From Pontibacillus chungwhensis BH030062 (GTDB lineage Bacteria > Bacillota > Bacilli > Bacillales > BH030062): 64,000 nucleotides of DNA. This document shows positions 8,757-17,271 of the stretch, piece by piece. The position numbers were made by a program, and so were the translations under genes. The notes below the pieces were generated by a model. That model worked only from the letters and a program-made list of their open reading frames with translations, was not told the origin of the DNA and searched no databases. Location of the stretch: contig NZ_AVBG01000003.1 of the NCBI RefSeq assembly GCF_000770675.1, positions 124,001 to 188,000 of the forward strand, read 5' to 3'. Positions within the stretch are counted from its first letter, which is position 1, and every line of letters starts with the position of its first letter.

Positions 8757-9186
8757 TGTTCAAATGAGAGTTAAAGCAACGGCAGAAGGTACAAAAGTAG
8801 AAGCAAAAGCTAAAAAACATACTATTATTATTGATGAGCCTAAACAGCAAGGTGGAACGGACGAAGGGGCTAATCCACTTGAAACGTTATTAGCTGCATT
8901 AGCCGGTTGTGAAAATGCTGTAGCAAACATGGTGGCAAAGGAAATGGACTTTGACTTGCAGGCAATAGAATTCGAAATTCGCGGAGAATTAGACCCTCGA
9001 GGTATGATGGGAACAGAAGGCGTACGTCGCCACTTCCAAACTGTGACTGTTAATGCTCAGATTAAAACAAGCGAGTCTGAAGATCGTATTCAAGAATTAA
9101 AAGATAAAACAGATGACCGTTGTCCTGTATTCCAAACTTTATACAACGCAGATGTTGATATGATTACAAACTGGACGAAAGCTTAA
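8749..9186 (+). CDS. OsmC/Ohr family peroxiredoxin-like protein
   Basis: The 145-residue length and the two conserved cysteines, one in LAGCENAV (residue 54) and one in DRCPVFQTL (about residue 125), match the OsmC/Ohr family of thiol-dependent hydroperoxide reductases. The start overlaps the end of the tetR gene and has AAAGGAG upstream. The GCEN context is nearer to OsmC/YhfA-type proteins than to Ohr. It probably detoxifies organic hydroperoxides or a related electrophile in the cytoplasm under control of the preceding TetR protein. Confidence 0.85.
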   Translation: MSNVQMRVKATAEGTKVEAKAKKHTIIIDEPKQQGGTDEGANPLETLLAALAGCENAVANMVAKEMDFDLQAIEFEIRGELDPRGMMGTEGVRRHFQTVTVNAQIKTSESEDRIQELKDKTDDRCPVFQTLYNADVDMITNWTKA

Positions 9187-9192
9187 GTTAGC

Positions 9193-9230
9193 AAAAGACC
9201 TCTCTTTTGACCAAAAGAGAGGTCTTTTTT
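9193..9230 (+). terminator. Terminator of the TetR-OsmC operon
   Basis: Perfect 16-bp stem (9193-9208 with 9213-9228), 4-nt loop, running into a T-tract. Confidence 0.92.
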
Positions 9231-9329
9231 CATGCATTTGAAAAACCTATTTAAATGATTAGCCCATATAGGAAGCGGGTAAACTTCGCATGAGAGTAGT
9301 TAAAGCTACTAACCTATGGAGGTGAAACA

Positions 9330-10328
9330 ATGGAACATATGCAAGTCAGCAATACAGGAATTGAAACTTCACGCATTGGTCTAGGTACATGGGCCATTGG
9401 TGGTTGGATGTGGGGTGGAACTGATGAAAACCAATCTATTAAAACGATCCACGCTGCTTTAGATAAAGGCATTAAACTCATTGACACCGCTCCAGTCTAT
9501 GGTTTCGGTCGTTCTGAAGAAATTGTCGGTAAAGCCGTTCAACAATATGGTGGCCGTGATAATATTACACTAGCAACGAAAGTAGCATTAAACTGGAAAG
9601 ATGAACAAGTCTTTCGGGATGCGTCTAAACAACGCATCCATAAAGAGATTGACGACTCCTTACGTCGACTTCAGACAGACTATATCGACATTTATCAAGT
9701 TCATTGGCCAGATCCTACTGTGCCAATTGAAGAAACAGCTGAGGCACTTTACTACTTATATAAACAAGGTAAAATTCGTGCCATTGGGGTAAGTAACTTC
9801 ACTCCAGAACAAATGGATACATTCCGTGAAGCCGCCCCAATCCATACGGTACAACCCCCATATAATATGTTTGAGCGAGGTATTGAAGAAAATATTCTGC
9901 CGTATGTACAAGAACACGGTCTTCATACGTTACTATACGGAAGCTTATGCCGAGGTTTATTAACAGGAAAGATGACAAAGGATTCCCAATTTAGTGGTGA
10001 TGACCTTCGTAATAATGACCCTAAATTCCAGCAGCCTCGATATGAACAATACCTAAATGCGGTGACGGAGCTCGACCAATTAGCTCAAGATCGGTACGAC
10101 AAACGTATTATTCACCTGGCCCTTCGATTTATTTTAGATCAGCCTGGCACTGGGACAGCCTTATGGGGTGGACGAAAGCCAGAACAAATGGACCCTATTG
10201 ATGATGTAATGGACTTTAAGATCGATGAAGAAACACAAAAAGACATTGACGAAATACTTGTTAAAAACATTAAAGATCCTGTAGGTCCTGAGTTTATGGC
10301 TCCTCCTACTAGAAGAGATATCGAATAA
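9330..10328 (+). CDS. yhdN: Aldo-keto reductase, YhdN (general stress protein 69) type
   Basis: The 332-residue protein follows Bacillus YhdN closely: RIGLGTWAIGG near the N-terminus, LIDTAPVYGFGRSEE (catalytic Asp and Tyr), the QVHWPDP segment with the catalytic His, VSNFTPEQM, LLYGSLCRGLLTGKM, and the C-terminal DPVGPEFMAPPTR. It is an NADPH-dependent oxidoreductase of AKR family 11. A strong AUGGAGGTG-like ribosome binding site precedes the ATG. B. subtilis yhdN is sigma-B controlled. Here a GGGTAA lies about 50 bp upstream, but without a convincing -35, so the same control is not shown. Confidence 0.92.
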   Translation: MEHMQVSNTGIETSRIGLGTWAIGGWMWGGTDENQSIKTIHAALDKGIKLIDTAPVYGFGRSEEIVGKAVQQYGGRDNITLATKVALNWKDEQVFRDASKQRIHKEIDDSLRRLQTDYIDIYQVHWPDPTVPIEETAEALYYLYKQGKIRAIGVSNFTPEQMDTFREAAPIHTVQPPYNMFERGIEENILPYVQEHGLHTLLYGSLCRGLLTGKMTKDSQFSGDDLRNNDPKFQQPRYEQYLNAVTELDQLAQDRYDKRIIHLALRFILDQPGTGTALWGGRKPEQMDPIDDVMDFKIDEETQKDIDEILVKNIKDPVGPEFMAPPTRRDIE

Positions 10329-10332
10329 TTAA

Positions 10333-10364
10333 ATCCCCCGTCTCCTGGCAGACGGGGGATCTTT
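10333..10364 (+). terminator. Hairpin terminator after yhdN
   Basis: Perfect 11-bp GC-rich stem (10333-10343 with 10350-10360), 6-nt loop, short T-run. Convergent with the anti-sigma gene. Confidence 0.8.
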
Positions 10365-10393
10365 ATGTGTACAATATTCCTAGAAATCTTTCT

Positions 10394-11707
10394 TCATTGT
10401 ATATCAAAAGTAACTTCAAAATCACTTAAGTAGCGATGAGAATCCATTTCTGTTGTGTGAAGATAAATGTCTCTCTCAGCAGGGAAATCGTAAAACGTTT
10501 GCTTAAATGTGTTGTCATCCACACGTGCTTCAACGCGATTCTCTGTATATCTATTGTTTTCACTGTCCTCTATCCAAAACGTGCTCGCCTGCATGGATTC
10601 GTCTTCCCCGTCTACTGTATAGATAATAGTGACATCTCCCTCTTTCCTTTCAACACTCTGTACAGTCAGATTACCCATTTCACCTTGCGAGAGGGTTATA
10701 GGTTCACCAGTCCATTTCTTCGTTGTAAAAATTACCGGCTCAACTTCTTCATCCTCCAATGGTATGTTCATAAGGTATGGCTTGATTGTGATTCTTTCAG
10801 GAATCTCGTCTCCATAAGGTTCCATATCAAATGTATACTGCCCCTGAACCGTACCATCATGTAACCTAGCAGAACTACTGCTAGCACCTATACCTCTTAA
10901 TACTCTTCCATTCTCGTCCTCTATTTGAATATCAAAATGCTGTCCATTTTGAATGAGCTTAGAATCTTCTGTTGTAAGTAATTGAAACTGAATTCTCGTA
11001 GAAGTTGATGTAAAGCTAAGTGTACTGTAATGCAAATGATTCTCTCCACTTGAAAGGCTTTGGTTAAGTGGAATCACCTTTTCAGTGCCCTTTTTTACTA
11101 CAGGCAGGTCTACTTGCCACTGCGATCCGTTTGTTTCGCCACTGAGCGTCAGTAAAAACTCATCAGGGAGTTCTTCCGGGGTTCTAATCGACATCGTTTT
11201 GCCGTATATTCCTTCTTTCACTTTCTGGCCACCAGCCCCAATTCCATAATCACCTAATGGCTCCCCATCAACTAATACCGTTGGGAATCCTGATAGAATA
11301 CGTTTGTTTAGGTCATTGGATGTATTAAGATAGCTAATGTAAATACTATTGCCATCGTAAAGGGTTTCAGTAAAAAGGATCGTTTGGCCTCCAATTTCAA
11401 CTTCCTCACCTGTTGAAACAACTAAGCCTTCTTTTTGTCCGTTCTTCTCACCTAATCCGCCTACCTTCTCCATGACAGAGCCAATAACAGGCATAGTTTT
11501 TAGCGAATCTGCGATGGTTGTCGACATTGATGAACTACTAATGACTATGCCTGAAGCCAATACGGCAGCTGAAACAGAATACAACAACTTCTTTCTACCC
11601 GTTTTCTTAGTCGGTAAAGAGTGGAACGTTTCTTCGATTCGTTTATCTACTAACTGAGGTAATTCCCTATTTATCTCTTCATCTAGCTGTTGTTCCCACT
11701 TTTCCAT
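10394..11707 (-). CDS. Anti-sigma factor, DUF4179 domain, membrane-anchored
   Basis: The 437-residue product has a cytoplasmic N-terminal part (residues 1-39), one transmembrane helix (about 41-62) and a large outer domain. The region after the helix (TIADSLKTMPVIGSVMEKVGG then TETLYDGNSIYISY) matches DUF4179, and the C-terminal third (KKWTGEPITLSQGEMGN) resembles the DUF5643 extension. It overlaps the ECF sigma gene by 25 bp, which is how such pairs are arranged. It likely holds that sigma factor inactive at the membrane until an envelope signal is sensed. Confidence 0.85.
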   Translation of the reverse strand: MEKWEQQLDEEINRELPQLVDKRIEETFHSLPTKKTGRKKLLYSVSAAVLASGIVISSSSMSTTIADSLKTMPVIGSVMEKVGGLGEKNGQKEGLVVSTGEEVEIGGQTILFTETLYDGNSIYISYLNTSNDLNKRILSGFPTVLVDGEPLGDYGIGAGGQKVKEGIYGKTMSIRTPEELPDEFLLTLSGETNGSQWQVDLPVVKKGTEKVIPLNQSLSSGENHLHYSTLSFTSTSTRIQFQLLTTEDSKLIQNGQHFDIQIEDENGRVLRGIGASSSSARLHDGTVQGQYTFDMEPYGDEIPERITIKPYLMNIPLEDEEVEPVIFTTKKWTGEPITLSQGEMGNLTVQSVERKEGDVTIIYTVDGEDESMQASTFWIEDSENNRYTENRVEARVDDNTFKQTFYDFPAERDIYLHTTEMDSHRYLSDFEVTFDIQ

Positions 11708-12213
11708 TGCAGATCCTCCTTAACTTGTAATTGTGCCCGTTTCTTGGCGCGGCGCAGCTTTGTTTTGACCGTATTCTCAGGCATATCCATTACTTCTGCC
11801 ATCTCTTTTATCGTAAAGTCCCTTATGTAAAATAATTGTAGAACCATTGCATCTTCATGAGATAAATTAGAAAGCAACTCTCTCACTTCAATATTGGCAT
11901 AGCCATTTTCGAAGCGACTCTCTTCAGGTAACTCTTCTAATTGAATGACTTTTTTCTGTTTTCTTATAATGGCATAGCACTCATTCATCACAATACGAAG
12001 CAACCATGTTTTAAAATAATGCGGTTCTTTAAGCGTTCCGATTGAATGGTATGCTTTCAAAATGGCTTCTTGTATAGCATCAGCACAATCTTCGTCTCGC
12101 TTCAGAATTGTTTTAGAAACACGGTACATCGTCATTTTATATTCTCTTATTAACGTCTCAAAAGAAGCTTTGTTCCCTTTCCGAGCTCGTTTCACCTCTT
12201 TACTTATATTCAC
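11683..12213 (-). CDS. ECF-type RNA polymerase sigma factor
   Basis: Sigma region 2 is at about residues 20-80 (YKMTMYRVSKTILKRDEDCADAIQEAILKAY, then TWLLRIVMNECY) and region 4 at about 115-165 (LSHEDAMVLQLFYIRDFTIKEMAEVMDMPENTVKTKLRRAKK). The ATG at 12240 lies 5' of the ribosome binding site; AAAGGGG is followed 8 nt later by an in-frame GTG at 12213, which I take as the start (176 residues). It resembles the SigV/SigM class. The gene overlaps its DUF4179 anti-sigma partner. Confidence 0.88.
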   Translation of the reverse strand: MNISKEVKRARKGNKASFETLIREYKMTMYRVSKTILKRDEDCADAIQEAILKAYHSIGTLKEPHYFKTWLLRIVMNECYAIIRKQKKVIQLEELPEESRFENGYANIEVRELLSNLSHEDAMVLQLFYIRDFTIKEMAEVMDMPENTVKTKLRRAKKRAQLQVKEDLQWKSGNNS

Positions 12214-12245
12214 AAGGCTTACCCCTTTCTGTGTTCTCATTAGTT

Positions 12246-12273
12246 AGAGTCACATGATGCACGAAAAGTTTCA
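12246..12273 (-). promoter_or_regulatory. Candidate ECF promoter (autoregulation)
   Basis: On the minus strand, TGAAAC (12268-12273), 16-nt spacer, then GACTCT (12246-12251). TGAAAC is a usual ECF -35. The -10 is unorthodox. The same spacing is seen before the sigma gene at 59.6 kb. Confidence 0.35.
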
Positions 12274-12300
12274 GGAGTATTAATTATTTTAGTAATTATT

Positions 12301-12500
12301 CCATATAAGCACGTTTATGGAAGACTTGTAGTTGAGGTGTTTTACAGGAATGGACCGTTGCGTTAGATGAGTGCTTGGGCTTGCTCGGGGACTACTCGCT
12401 TTCCTGCGAGGAGCTGGAAAGCGAGTGGTTTCCAGGCCCACCTTACGCTCAATTAAAATGAACGAAAACATCCTCTCAGTTTCGAGTCTTCAAGTTTACT
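12301..12500. repeat. Short member of a GAAGACT-ended repeat family (internal-deletion copy)
   Basis: Inverted ends GAAGACT (12320-12326) and AGTCTTC (12485-12491). The left part (GGACCGTTGCG, then GACTACTCGCTTTCC) matches the reverse complement of the right end of the 48.7-kb copy. The right part (reverse complement GAAGACTCGAAACTGAGAGG) matches its left end. So it looks like the large element in opposite orientation with about 400 bp of the centre lost. An inner hairpin CTCGCTTTCC/GGAAAGCGAG remains. Confidence 0.75.
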
Positions 12501-12550
12501 CCCATACTGTTGAATATAGCAGATATGGTGAGGGATGTATCACACATAAA

Positions 12551-12585
12551 AGCAGCGTTCCATTTTAAGTGGAACGCTGCTTTTC
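12551..12585. terminator. Terminator of the amidohydrolase gene
   Basis: Perfect 12-bp stem AGCAGCGTTCCA/TGGAACGCTGCT (12551-12562 with 12570-12581). Confidence 0.85.
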
Positions 12586-12596
12586 TTATCAATAGC

Positions 12597-13742
12597 TTAC
12601 TGTTGAGTAAAGACCCATTCCCCATTAATCATAGTTTGAACAGGACTGTTCCTGAGATCAAATGGATCACCATCCCATAGGACCAGGTCTGCGTCTTTTC
12701 CTTCTTCTAATGATCCTACGCTGTCTTCAACCCCAAGATGCTTAGCTGCGTTATACGTTAGAGCTTGCATAGCAACGGATTCGTCTAAACCGTTTTTCAC
12801 TCCCATAATCGCGCTTGTAATAAGATGTTCGATTGTTACGACTGGGTGATCGGTTGTAATCGCAAATGGAATGCCCGCATCAGCAAATGCTGTTAGCGTA
12901 TGCCACCCTCTGTTAGCAAGTTCTACTTTAGACCTTGATGTCATTGTTGGTCCAACAGCTATACTCACATCATCATGTTTAGCAATATAATCTGTAATAA
13001 GATGTCCTTCTGTTCCGTGTTCAATCGTTAAGTCTATATTGAACTCTTTCTTAATACGAAGTACCGTTGCGATGTCCTCAGCTCTGTGGGCATGGACCCG
13101 AAGGGGCATTTCCTTCTTTAATACTTTAGAGATCTGTTCCATTTCCAAATCGCGAGCTTTGTCCTCTTTTTCTTGAGCTTCTATGTAATTTTGAGCTTCA
13201 ACGAGCTTTTGCCTTAATATAGCAGCAACGCCCATTCGAGTATTTGGTTTTCTTCCTTTTCCTCCGTGGACACGCTTTGGGTTCTCACCTGTTGCAGCTT
13301 TTAGCCCAGAAGGTTCACGTACGACCATTTCATCAACGACTGTCCCTGCTGTTTTGACGATGAGCATTTCCCCACCAATAACGTTCGCGCTACCAGGTAA
13401 AACCTGAACGGTTGTGACGCCTCCTTGACGTGCATCTTCAAATCCTTGATCGAATGGATTGATACCGTCGAGTGCTCGGATTTCTGCTGTAGTCGCACTA
13501 CTTGTTTCATTGAAATCATGCCCCTCAGAACCAATACCTTGCTCGAAGACCCCTAAATGAGTATGAACATCGATCAATCCAGGTGTTATCACTTTCCCCT
13601 TTGCATCAATGACCTGAGCAGCCTCGGGAATGGAGACATTCGTCCCAATAGCTTCAATTTTTCCGTTTTTTATTAGTATGGTTGTGTCTTCAAACGTTTC
13701 TCCTCTTCCGTTATATCCTGTTACATTTTTAATTACATGCAT
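12597..13742 (-). CDS. Amidohydrolase, imidazolonepropionase-like
   Basis: The 381-residue protein carries the amidohydrolase metal site: PGLIDVHTHLG (HxH, about residues 54-64), metal or substrate histidines in RVHAHRAED and TIEHGTEG, and the catalytic Asp in ITTDHPV (about residue 297). A C-terminal GKDADLVLWDGDPFD closes the beta-sandwich, as in the family. It would hydrolyse a cyclic amide, a dipeptide or a related C-N bond in the cytoplasm; the substrate cannot be read from the sequence. It is monocistronic. Confidence 0.85.
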   Translation of the reverse strand: MHVIKNVTGYNGRGETFEDTTILIKNGKIEAIGTNVSIPEAAQVIDAKGKVITPGLIDVHTHLGVFEQGIGSEGHDFNETSSATTAEIRALDGINPFDQGFEDARQGGVTTVQVLPGSANVIGGEMLIVKTAGTVVDEMVVREPSGLKAATGENPKRVHGGKGRKPNTRMGVAAILRQKLVEAQNYIEAQEKEDKARDLEMEQISKVLKKEMPLRVHAHRAEDIATVLRIKKEFNIDLTIEHGTEGHLITDYIAKHDDVSIAVGPTMTSRSKVELANRGWHTLTAFADAGIPFAITTDHPVVTIEHLITSAIMGVKNGLDESVAMQALTYNAAKHLGVEDSVGSLEEGKDADLVLWDGDPFDLRNSPVQTMINGEWVFTQQ

Positions 13743-13890
13743 AATAAATCCCTCTCCTTCTTGTTCTAGTTTACATTAATTCTAGTAGCGAAATAAACAG
13801 AAAATTAGCAACAGAAGAATATAGGACCGAGCTAAGCTCAAAAGCGGTAATAAATACAAGTGTTCTCCTCATGAAATACTCAGCTTACAG

Positions 13891-13922
13891 AAAAAGCGAT
13901 TCATAAGTTAATTATGAATCGC
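13891..13922 (-). terminator. Terminator of the CoA-disulfide-reductase-like gene
   Basis: Perfect 10-bp stem GCGATTCATA/TATGAATCGC (13896-13905 with 13913-13922), followed on the minus strand by five T. Confidence 0.85.
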
Positions 13923-13932
13923 TCCTTTCTGG

Positions 13933-15267
13933 TTACGCTCTTCTAGCAGCTTGCTGGATAGGATCCCACACACTATTAAAAGGAGGGGCATAGGACAGAT
14001 CTAAATCTACGAGTTCATCTACTGTCATGGAGTGATATAAGGCGGTTGCTATTACATCAATCCGTTTATCAACACCTTCTCCTCCAATTATTTGAGCGCC
14101 TAATAAGGCACGTGTTTTATCATTGTAGACTAGCTTAACTTTCATTGGATCATCTTTTGAATAATACCCAGCAGCATGAGTAGAATCAATCGTGACGGAG
14201 GTATAAGGAAAATGAATCGCTTCAGCTTCATGTTCAGATAACCCAGTTTTACCAAGAGCAGCATCAAAGAACTTGATGATTGAGGAACCTACAATCCCCT
14301 TAAATGGTGTAGGGGTATTAATCATGTTTAATCCAGCCACTCTTCCTTGCTTATTAGCATGTGTTCCAAGAGGAATGTAGTCTGGACGCTGTTTCACTCG
14401 GTGATACTGGGTGGCACAGTCACCAGCAGCATAAATGTCCTTAATCGTACTTTCCATATAAGCATTCACTTCAATGGCTCCATCGACGCTTGTGAAGATT
14501 CCCGTTCCTTGCAAGAAAGATGTATTTGGCGTAACACCGACAGCTACTAAAACGAGATCTGACGGATGTTCTCCTTGGTCGGTCACAACACATCTGACAC
14601 GACCATTATCATTTGTCTTAAAACCTTCAACCGATTCTTTAAATGTAAGCTTCACATTTTGTTGTTCTGCTTGCTCATGGATCAGCTCACTCATGTCTTC
14701 ATCGAAAATCTTAGCAAGACGCTCACCACGTTCGATAATTTGTACATTTTTCCCTATATCGCAGAGCGTCTCTGCCATCTCAAGACCAATGTAACCTCCT
14801 CCGATAATGGTTACATTTTTCACATCCTCATTTATGTAATTCATTATTTGCTCTACATCAGGAATCGTTTTTAATGTGAAGATCCCTTCAGACTCGATTC
14901 CTTCCCATGGAGGGCAATTTGGACTAGCCCCTGTAGCTACAAGAAGTCGATCATAATGATCTTCGAAACCTTCCCCTGTGTGATGATTGGTTCCATATAC
15001 CATTTTTTTCTCACAATCAACTTTTGTTACTTCATGTAGCGTGTGAGTTTTAATTCCATATTTCTCTTGAAACGTTTCTGGTGTCCTTGCAATAAGGTCA
15101 TCAGTTGAATCAACGATGCCGTTAATTGTATAAGGCAATCCGCATTGGCCATACGAATAAGTTTCACCTTTCTCATAGGTTACGATTTCATTTCCTTCAC
15201 TGTTTCGTACAATTTGCATGGCGGCACTCATTCCAGCCGCATCTCCCCCGATAATAATGTATTTCAT
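13933..15267 (-). CDS. FAD-dependent pyridine nucleotide-disulfide oxidoreductase, CoA-disulfide reductase type
   Basis: The product has an N-terminal FAD dinucleotide fold (MKYIIIGGDAAGMSAA), a single redox Cys in YSYGQCGLPYTI (about residue 43), an internal NAD(P) fold (VTIIGGGYIGLEMAE), the FAD motif IYAAGDCA and a C-terminal dimerisation domain. One active-site Cys rather than a CxxxxC pair is the mark of CoA-disulfide reductase and NADH oxidase/peroxidase relatives; Bacillaceae use CoA or bacillithiol as thiol buffer. The start at 15267, preceded by GAGAGG, fits the family; the ATG at 15324 would add an unlikely 19-residue leader. Confidence 0.87.
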   Translation of the reverse strand: MKYIIIGGDAAGMSAAMQIVRNSEGNEIVTYEKGETYSYGQCGLPYTINGIVDSTDDLIARTPETFQEKYGIKTHTLHEVTKVDCEKKMVYGTNHHTGEGFEDHYDRLLVATGASPNCPPWEGIESEGIFTLKTIPDVEQIMNYINEDVKNVTIIGGGYIGLEMAETLCDIGKNVQIIERGERLAKIFDEDMSELIHEQAEQQNVKLTFKESVEGFKTNDNGRVRCVVTDQGEHPSDLVLVAVGVTPNTSFLQGTGIFTSVDGAIEVNAYMESTIKDIYAAGDCATQYHRVKQRPDYIPLGTHANKQGRVAGLNMINTPTPFKGIVGSSIIKFFDAALGKTGLSEHEAEAIHFPYTSVTIDSTHAAGYYSKDDPMKVKLVYNDKTRALLGAQIIGGEGVDKRIDVIATALYHSMTVDELVDLDLSYAPPFNSVWDPIQQAARRA

Positions 15268-15373
15268 CGTAACACCTCTCTTTATATCATGTATACTAGT
15301 ATGTTCCTCTATTACCATTCCCATAAACCCAATGTGGTATAGCTATTTGCATAATTTTGTCTTGATGAACCCT

Positions 15374-15403
15374 ATAAAAACCCTGCTCATTATGAGCAGG
15401 GTT
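15374..15403 (-). terminator. Terminator of the YfmJ-like reductase gene
   Basis: 11-bp stem AACCCTGCTCA/TGAGCAGGGTT (15379-15389 with 15393-15403), followed on the minus strand by five T. Confidence 0.88.
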
Positions 15404-15412
15404 AAGAGTGTT

Positions 15413-16432
15413 TTAGTATTTCGGGTCAGCGATTTTTACTAGTTGTTTTCCTAAGTTTTTCCCTTGGAATAATCCAAAGAATGCATCTGGAATGTTTTCA
15501 AAGCCATCTGTGATTGTTTCTTCATATTTAAGCTTACCTTCAGAGAGCCATTTGGCAAGGTCTTGAACACCTTCGCCAAAGCGGTCTGCGTAGTCTCCAA
15601 CGATAAATGCCTGAAGCTTGGCACGGGATTTGAGTAGCTTGGTTTGAACGCGTGGGCCTAAGTCGCCATCTGTGCGGTTATACGATGATATCGCTCCGCA
15701 AAGAGGAATTCTGGCGAAAGAGTTTAAGAGATTAAGAACAGCATCAGAAATCTCTCCACCTACGTTATCAAAGTACACGTCTACACCATTTGGGCACAGC
15801 CCTGAGAGCGCTTCTTGAATATCGTCTACTGTTTTATAATTAATTCCTGCATCAAAGCCTAGTTCTTCTGTGATATAGTTTACCTTTTCATCAGAACCGG
15901 CAATACCAACTACGTGGGCTCCTTTTAGCTTTGCGATTTGACCAACGATCATACCAACCGCTCCGGCAGCACCTGATACAACAACTGTTTCCCCTTCTTT
16001 TGGTTCACCAATATCAAGTAAACCAAAATAAGCTGTTAAGCCTGTCATACCTAATACACCAAGGTATGCAGATAACGGCGCTTGCTCACCGTCTATTTTG
16101 CGAACTTGACTAGCAGGTGTTGTATTATAGTAACGCCAACCAAGGAAGCCTGTTACTTTATCTCCCACCGATAATTGATCGTCTTCTGATTCAACGACTT
16201 CACCTACAACCGTACCATTAATGGTTTCATTTAAAGGGAAAGGTTGAGTGTAGGATTTCTGGTCACTCATACGACCTCGCATATAAGGGTCAACAGAAAT
16301 GTATAAGCTTCGAACGACTACTTCTCCTTTTTGGGGAGACTTGATTTCTACATCTTCATAAGTGAAATTTTCATGTGTTGGCATCCCTTCAGGACGCTTA
16401 GCTAGAACGATTTGTTGATTCTCTTTTGTCAT
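15413..16432 (-). CDS. yfmJ: NADP-dependent oxidoreductase, CurA/YfmJ family
   Basis: The 339-residue medium-chain, zinc-free reductase begins with the family start (QIVLAKRPEGMPTHENF), then SVDPYMRGRMSD, GVLGMTGLTAYFGLLDIG, the nucleotide-binding VSGAAGAVGMIVGQIAKLKG and the later FDNVGG. These are leukotriene B4 dehydrogenase/curcumin reductase relatives that reduce double bonds of enones with NADPH. GGAG lies 10 nt before the ATG at 16432; the upstream ATG at 16459 precedes the ribosome binding site. Monocistronic. Confidence 0.9.
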   Translation of the reverse strand: MTKENQQIVLAKRPEGMPTHENFTYEDVEIKSPQKGEVVVRSLYISVDPYMRGRMSDQKSYTQPFPLNETINGTVVGEVVESEDDQLSVGDKVTGFLGWRYYNTTPASQVRKIDGEQAPLSAYLGVLGMTGLTAYFGLLDIGEPKEGETVVVSGAAGAVGMIVGQIAKLKGAHVVGIAGSDEKVNYITEELGFDAGINYKTVDDIQEALSGLCPNGVDVYFDNVGGEISDAVLNLLNSFARIPLCGAISSYNRTDGDLGPRVQTKLLKSRAKLQAFIVGDYADRFGEGVQDLAKWLSEGKLKYEETITDGFENIPDAFFGLFQGKNLGKQLVKIADPKY

Positions 16433-16683
16433 AGTAAAAATGCTCCTTCCATTTAGCACCTTGAATATTCAAAATAGCAAAATACTGTATCAAAGATCAA
16501 CTTATTCGACTTTCGACACAATTATTGATATACATAGTGCGTGTATTTAGAGCTTCTTATCCCCTTACATATCATGTCATTCACTAGAAACAAGATTCTT
16601 AAACGTTTGAGTTCTTTCACTAGATCTTTGATAGTAGAGGAGGAATATTTCCTGAAACCTATTACGCTAAAATCCTTCTAATT

Positions 16684-16718
16684 AAAAAAGGGTCACCACT
16701 GTTAAGGTGTTGACCCTT
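16684..16718 (-). terminator. Terminator overlapping the stop codon of the FlaR-like gene
   Basis: Stem AAGGGTCA/TGACCCTT (16689-16696 with 16711-16718) plus inner CC/GG pairs, followed on the minus strand by six T. The descending arm contains the last codons of the gene. Confidence 0.8.
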
Positions 16719-17232
16719 GTTTTATAATCTTCACATTCTCCAAAAAACGCTCTGCATCTTTCGTGGTCTTAATGATATGTACTGTCTTATGCAAGGATGC
16801 CTTATGAAGTCGCTCTTTCAACTTTGGTCGTTTATCCCGATTAAAGTTCCAAACGTATTTCATAAACTCCCAGTCTAGCTTTTCTTCACAACCTTCTCCC
16901 ATATCAGGCCTCGTTCTGTTACGATTCAAAGCGTACCGCTTCAAAATGCGATATAAACACACTTCCCTTGGTGGGTCTAGCCAAATAACCGTATCAGCCT
17001 TCTCTAAGCGAACAGGAAGGGTGGCCCCAAAGTTTCCATCAATCACCCATGACTCCTGGTTCATAACTTCCTGCTGCATTGATATAAACTCTTCACGCTC
17101 TCTCATAACCCAACCAGGTAGCCAAAATAATTGATCTAAATGGTACACCTCTTCATTTAAAACACTCCCTAGATGCTTCGAAAAGGTAGACTTTCCAGCT
17201 CCAGGGCACCCCACTACCATCACTCGCTTCAT
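16702..17232 (-). CDS. P-loop nucleoside kinase-like protein (annotated in relatives as DNA topology modulation protein FlaR)
   Basis: The 176-residue protein opens with Walker A (VVGCPGAGKSTFSKHLG, residues 6-22), followed by YHLDQLFWLPGW and DGNFGATLPVRLEKADTVIWLDPPR, which are typical of FlaR/adenylate-kinase-like small ATPases. The older FlaR name refers to a topology effect and says little about the biochemistry; a small-molecule kinase is likely. The start has GGGGGATGT upstream. It is divergent from cidR, with a 24-bp perfect inverted repeat between them. Confidence 0.8.
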   Translation of the reverse strand: MKRVMVVGCPGAGKSTFSKHLGSVLNEEVYHLDQLFWLPGWVMREREEFISMQQEVMNQESWVIDGNFGATLPVRLEKADTVIWLDPPREVCLYRILKRYALNRNRTRPDMGEGCEEKLDWEFMKYVWNFNRDKRPKLKERLHKASLHKTVHIIKTTKDAERFLENVKIIKQGSTP

Positions 17233-17271
17233 ACATCCCCCTCCTCATTGTAATAGTTTACCATATCAAAT

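Noticed and set aside
9240-9300. Sigma-B promoter before yhdN
   Set aside because: GGGTAA is present, but the matching -35 at the right distance is GATTAG, not GTTT, so support is too weak.
12371-12568. Open frame across the short GAAGACT repeat
   Set aside because: It follows the inverted repeat and hairpin of the element, has no ribosome binding site and ends in the terminator of the next gene.
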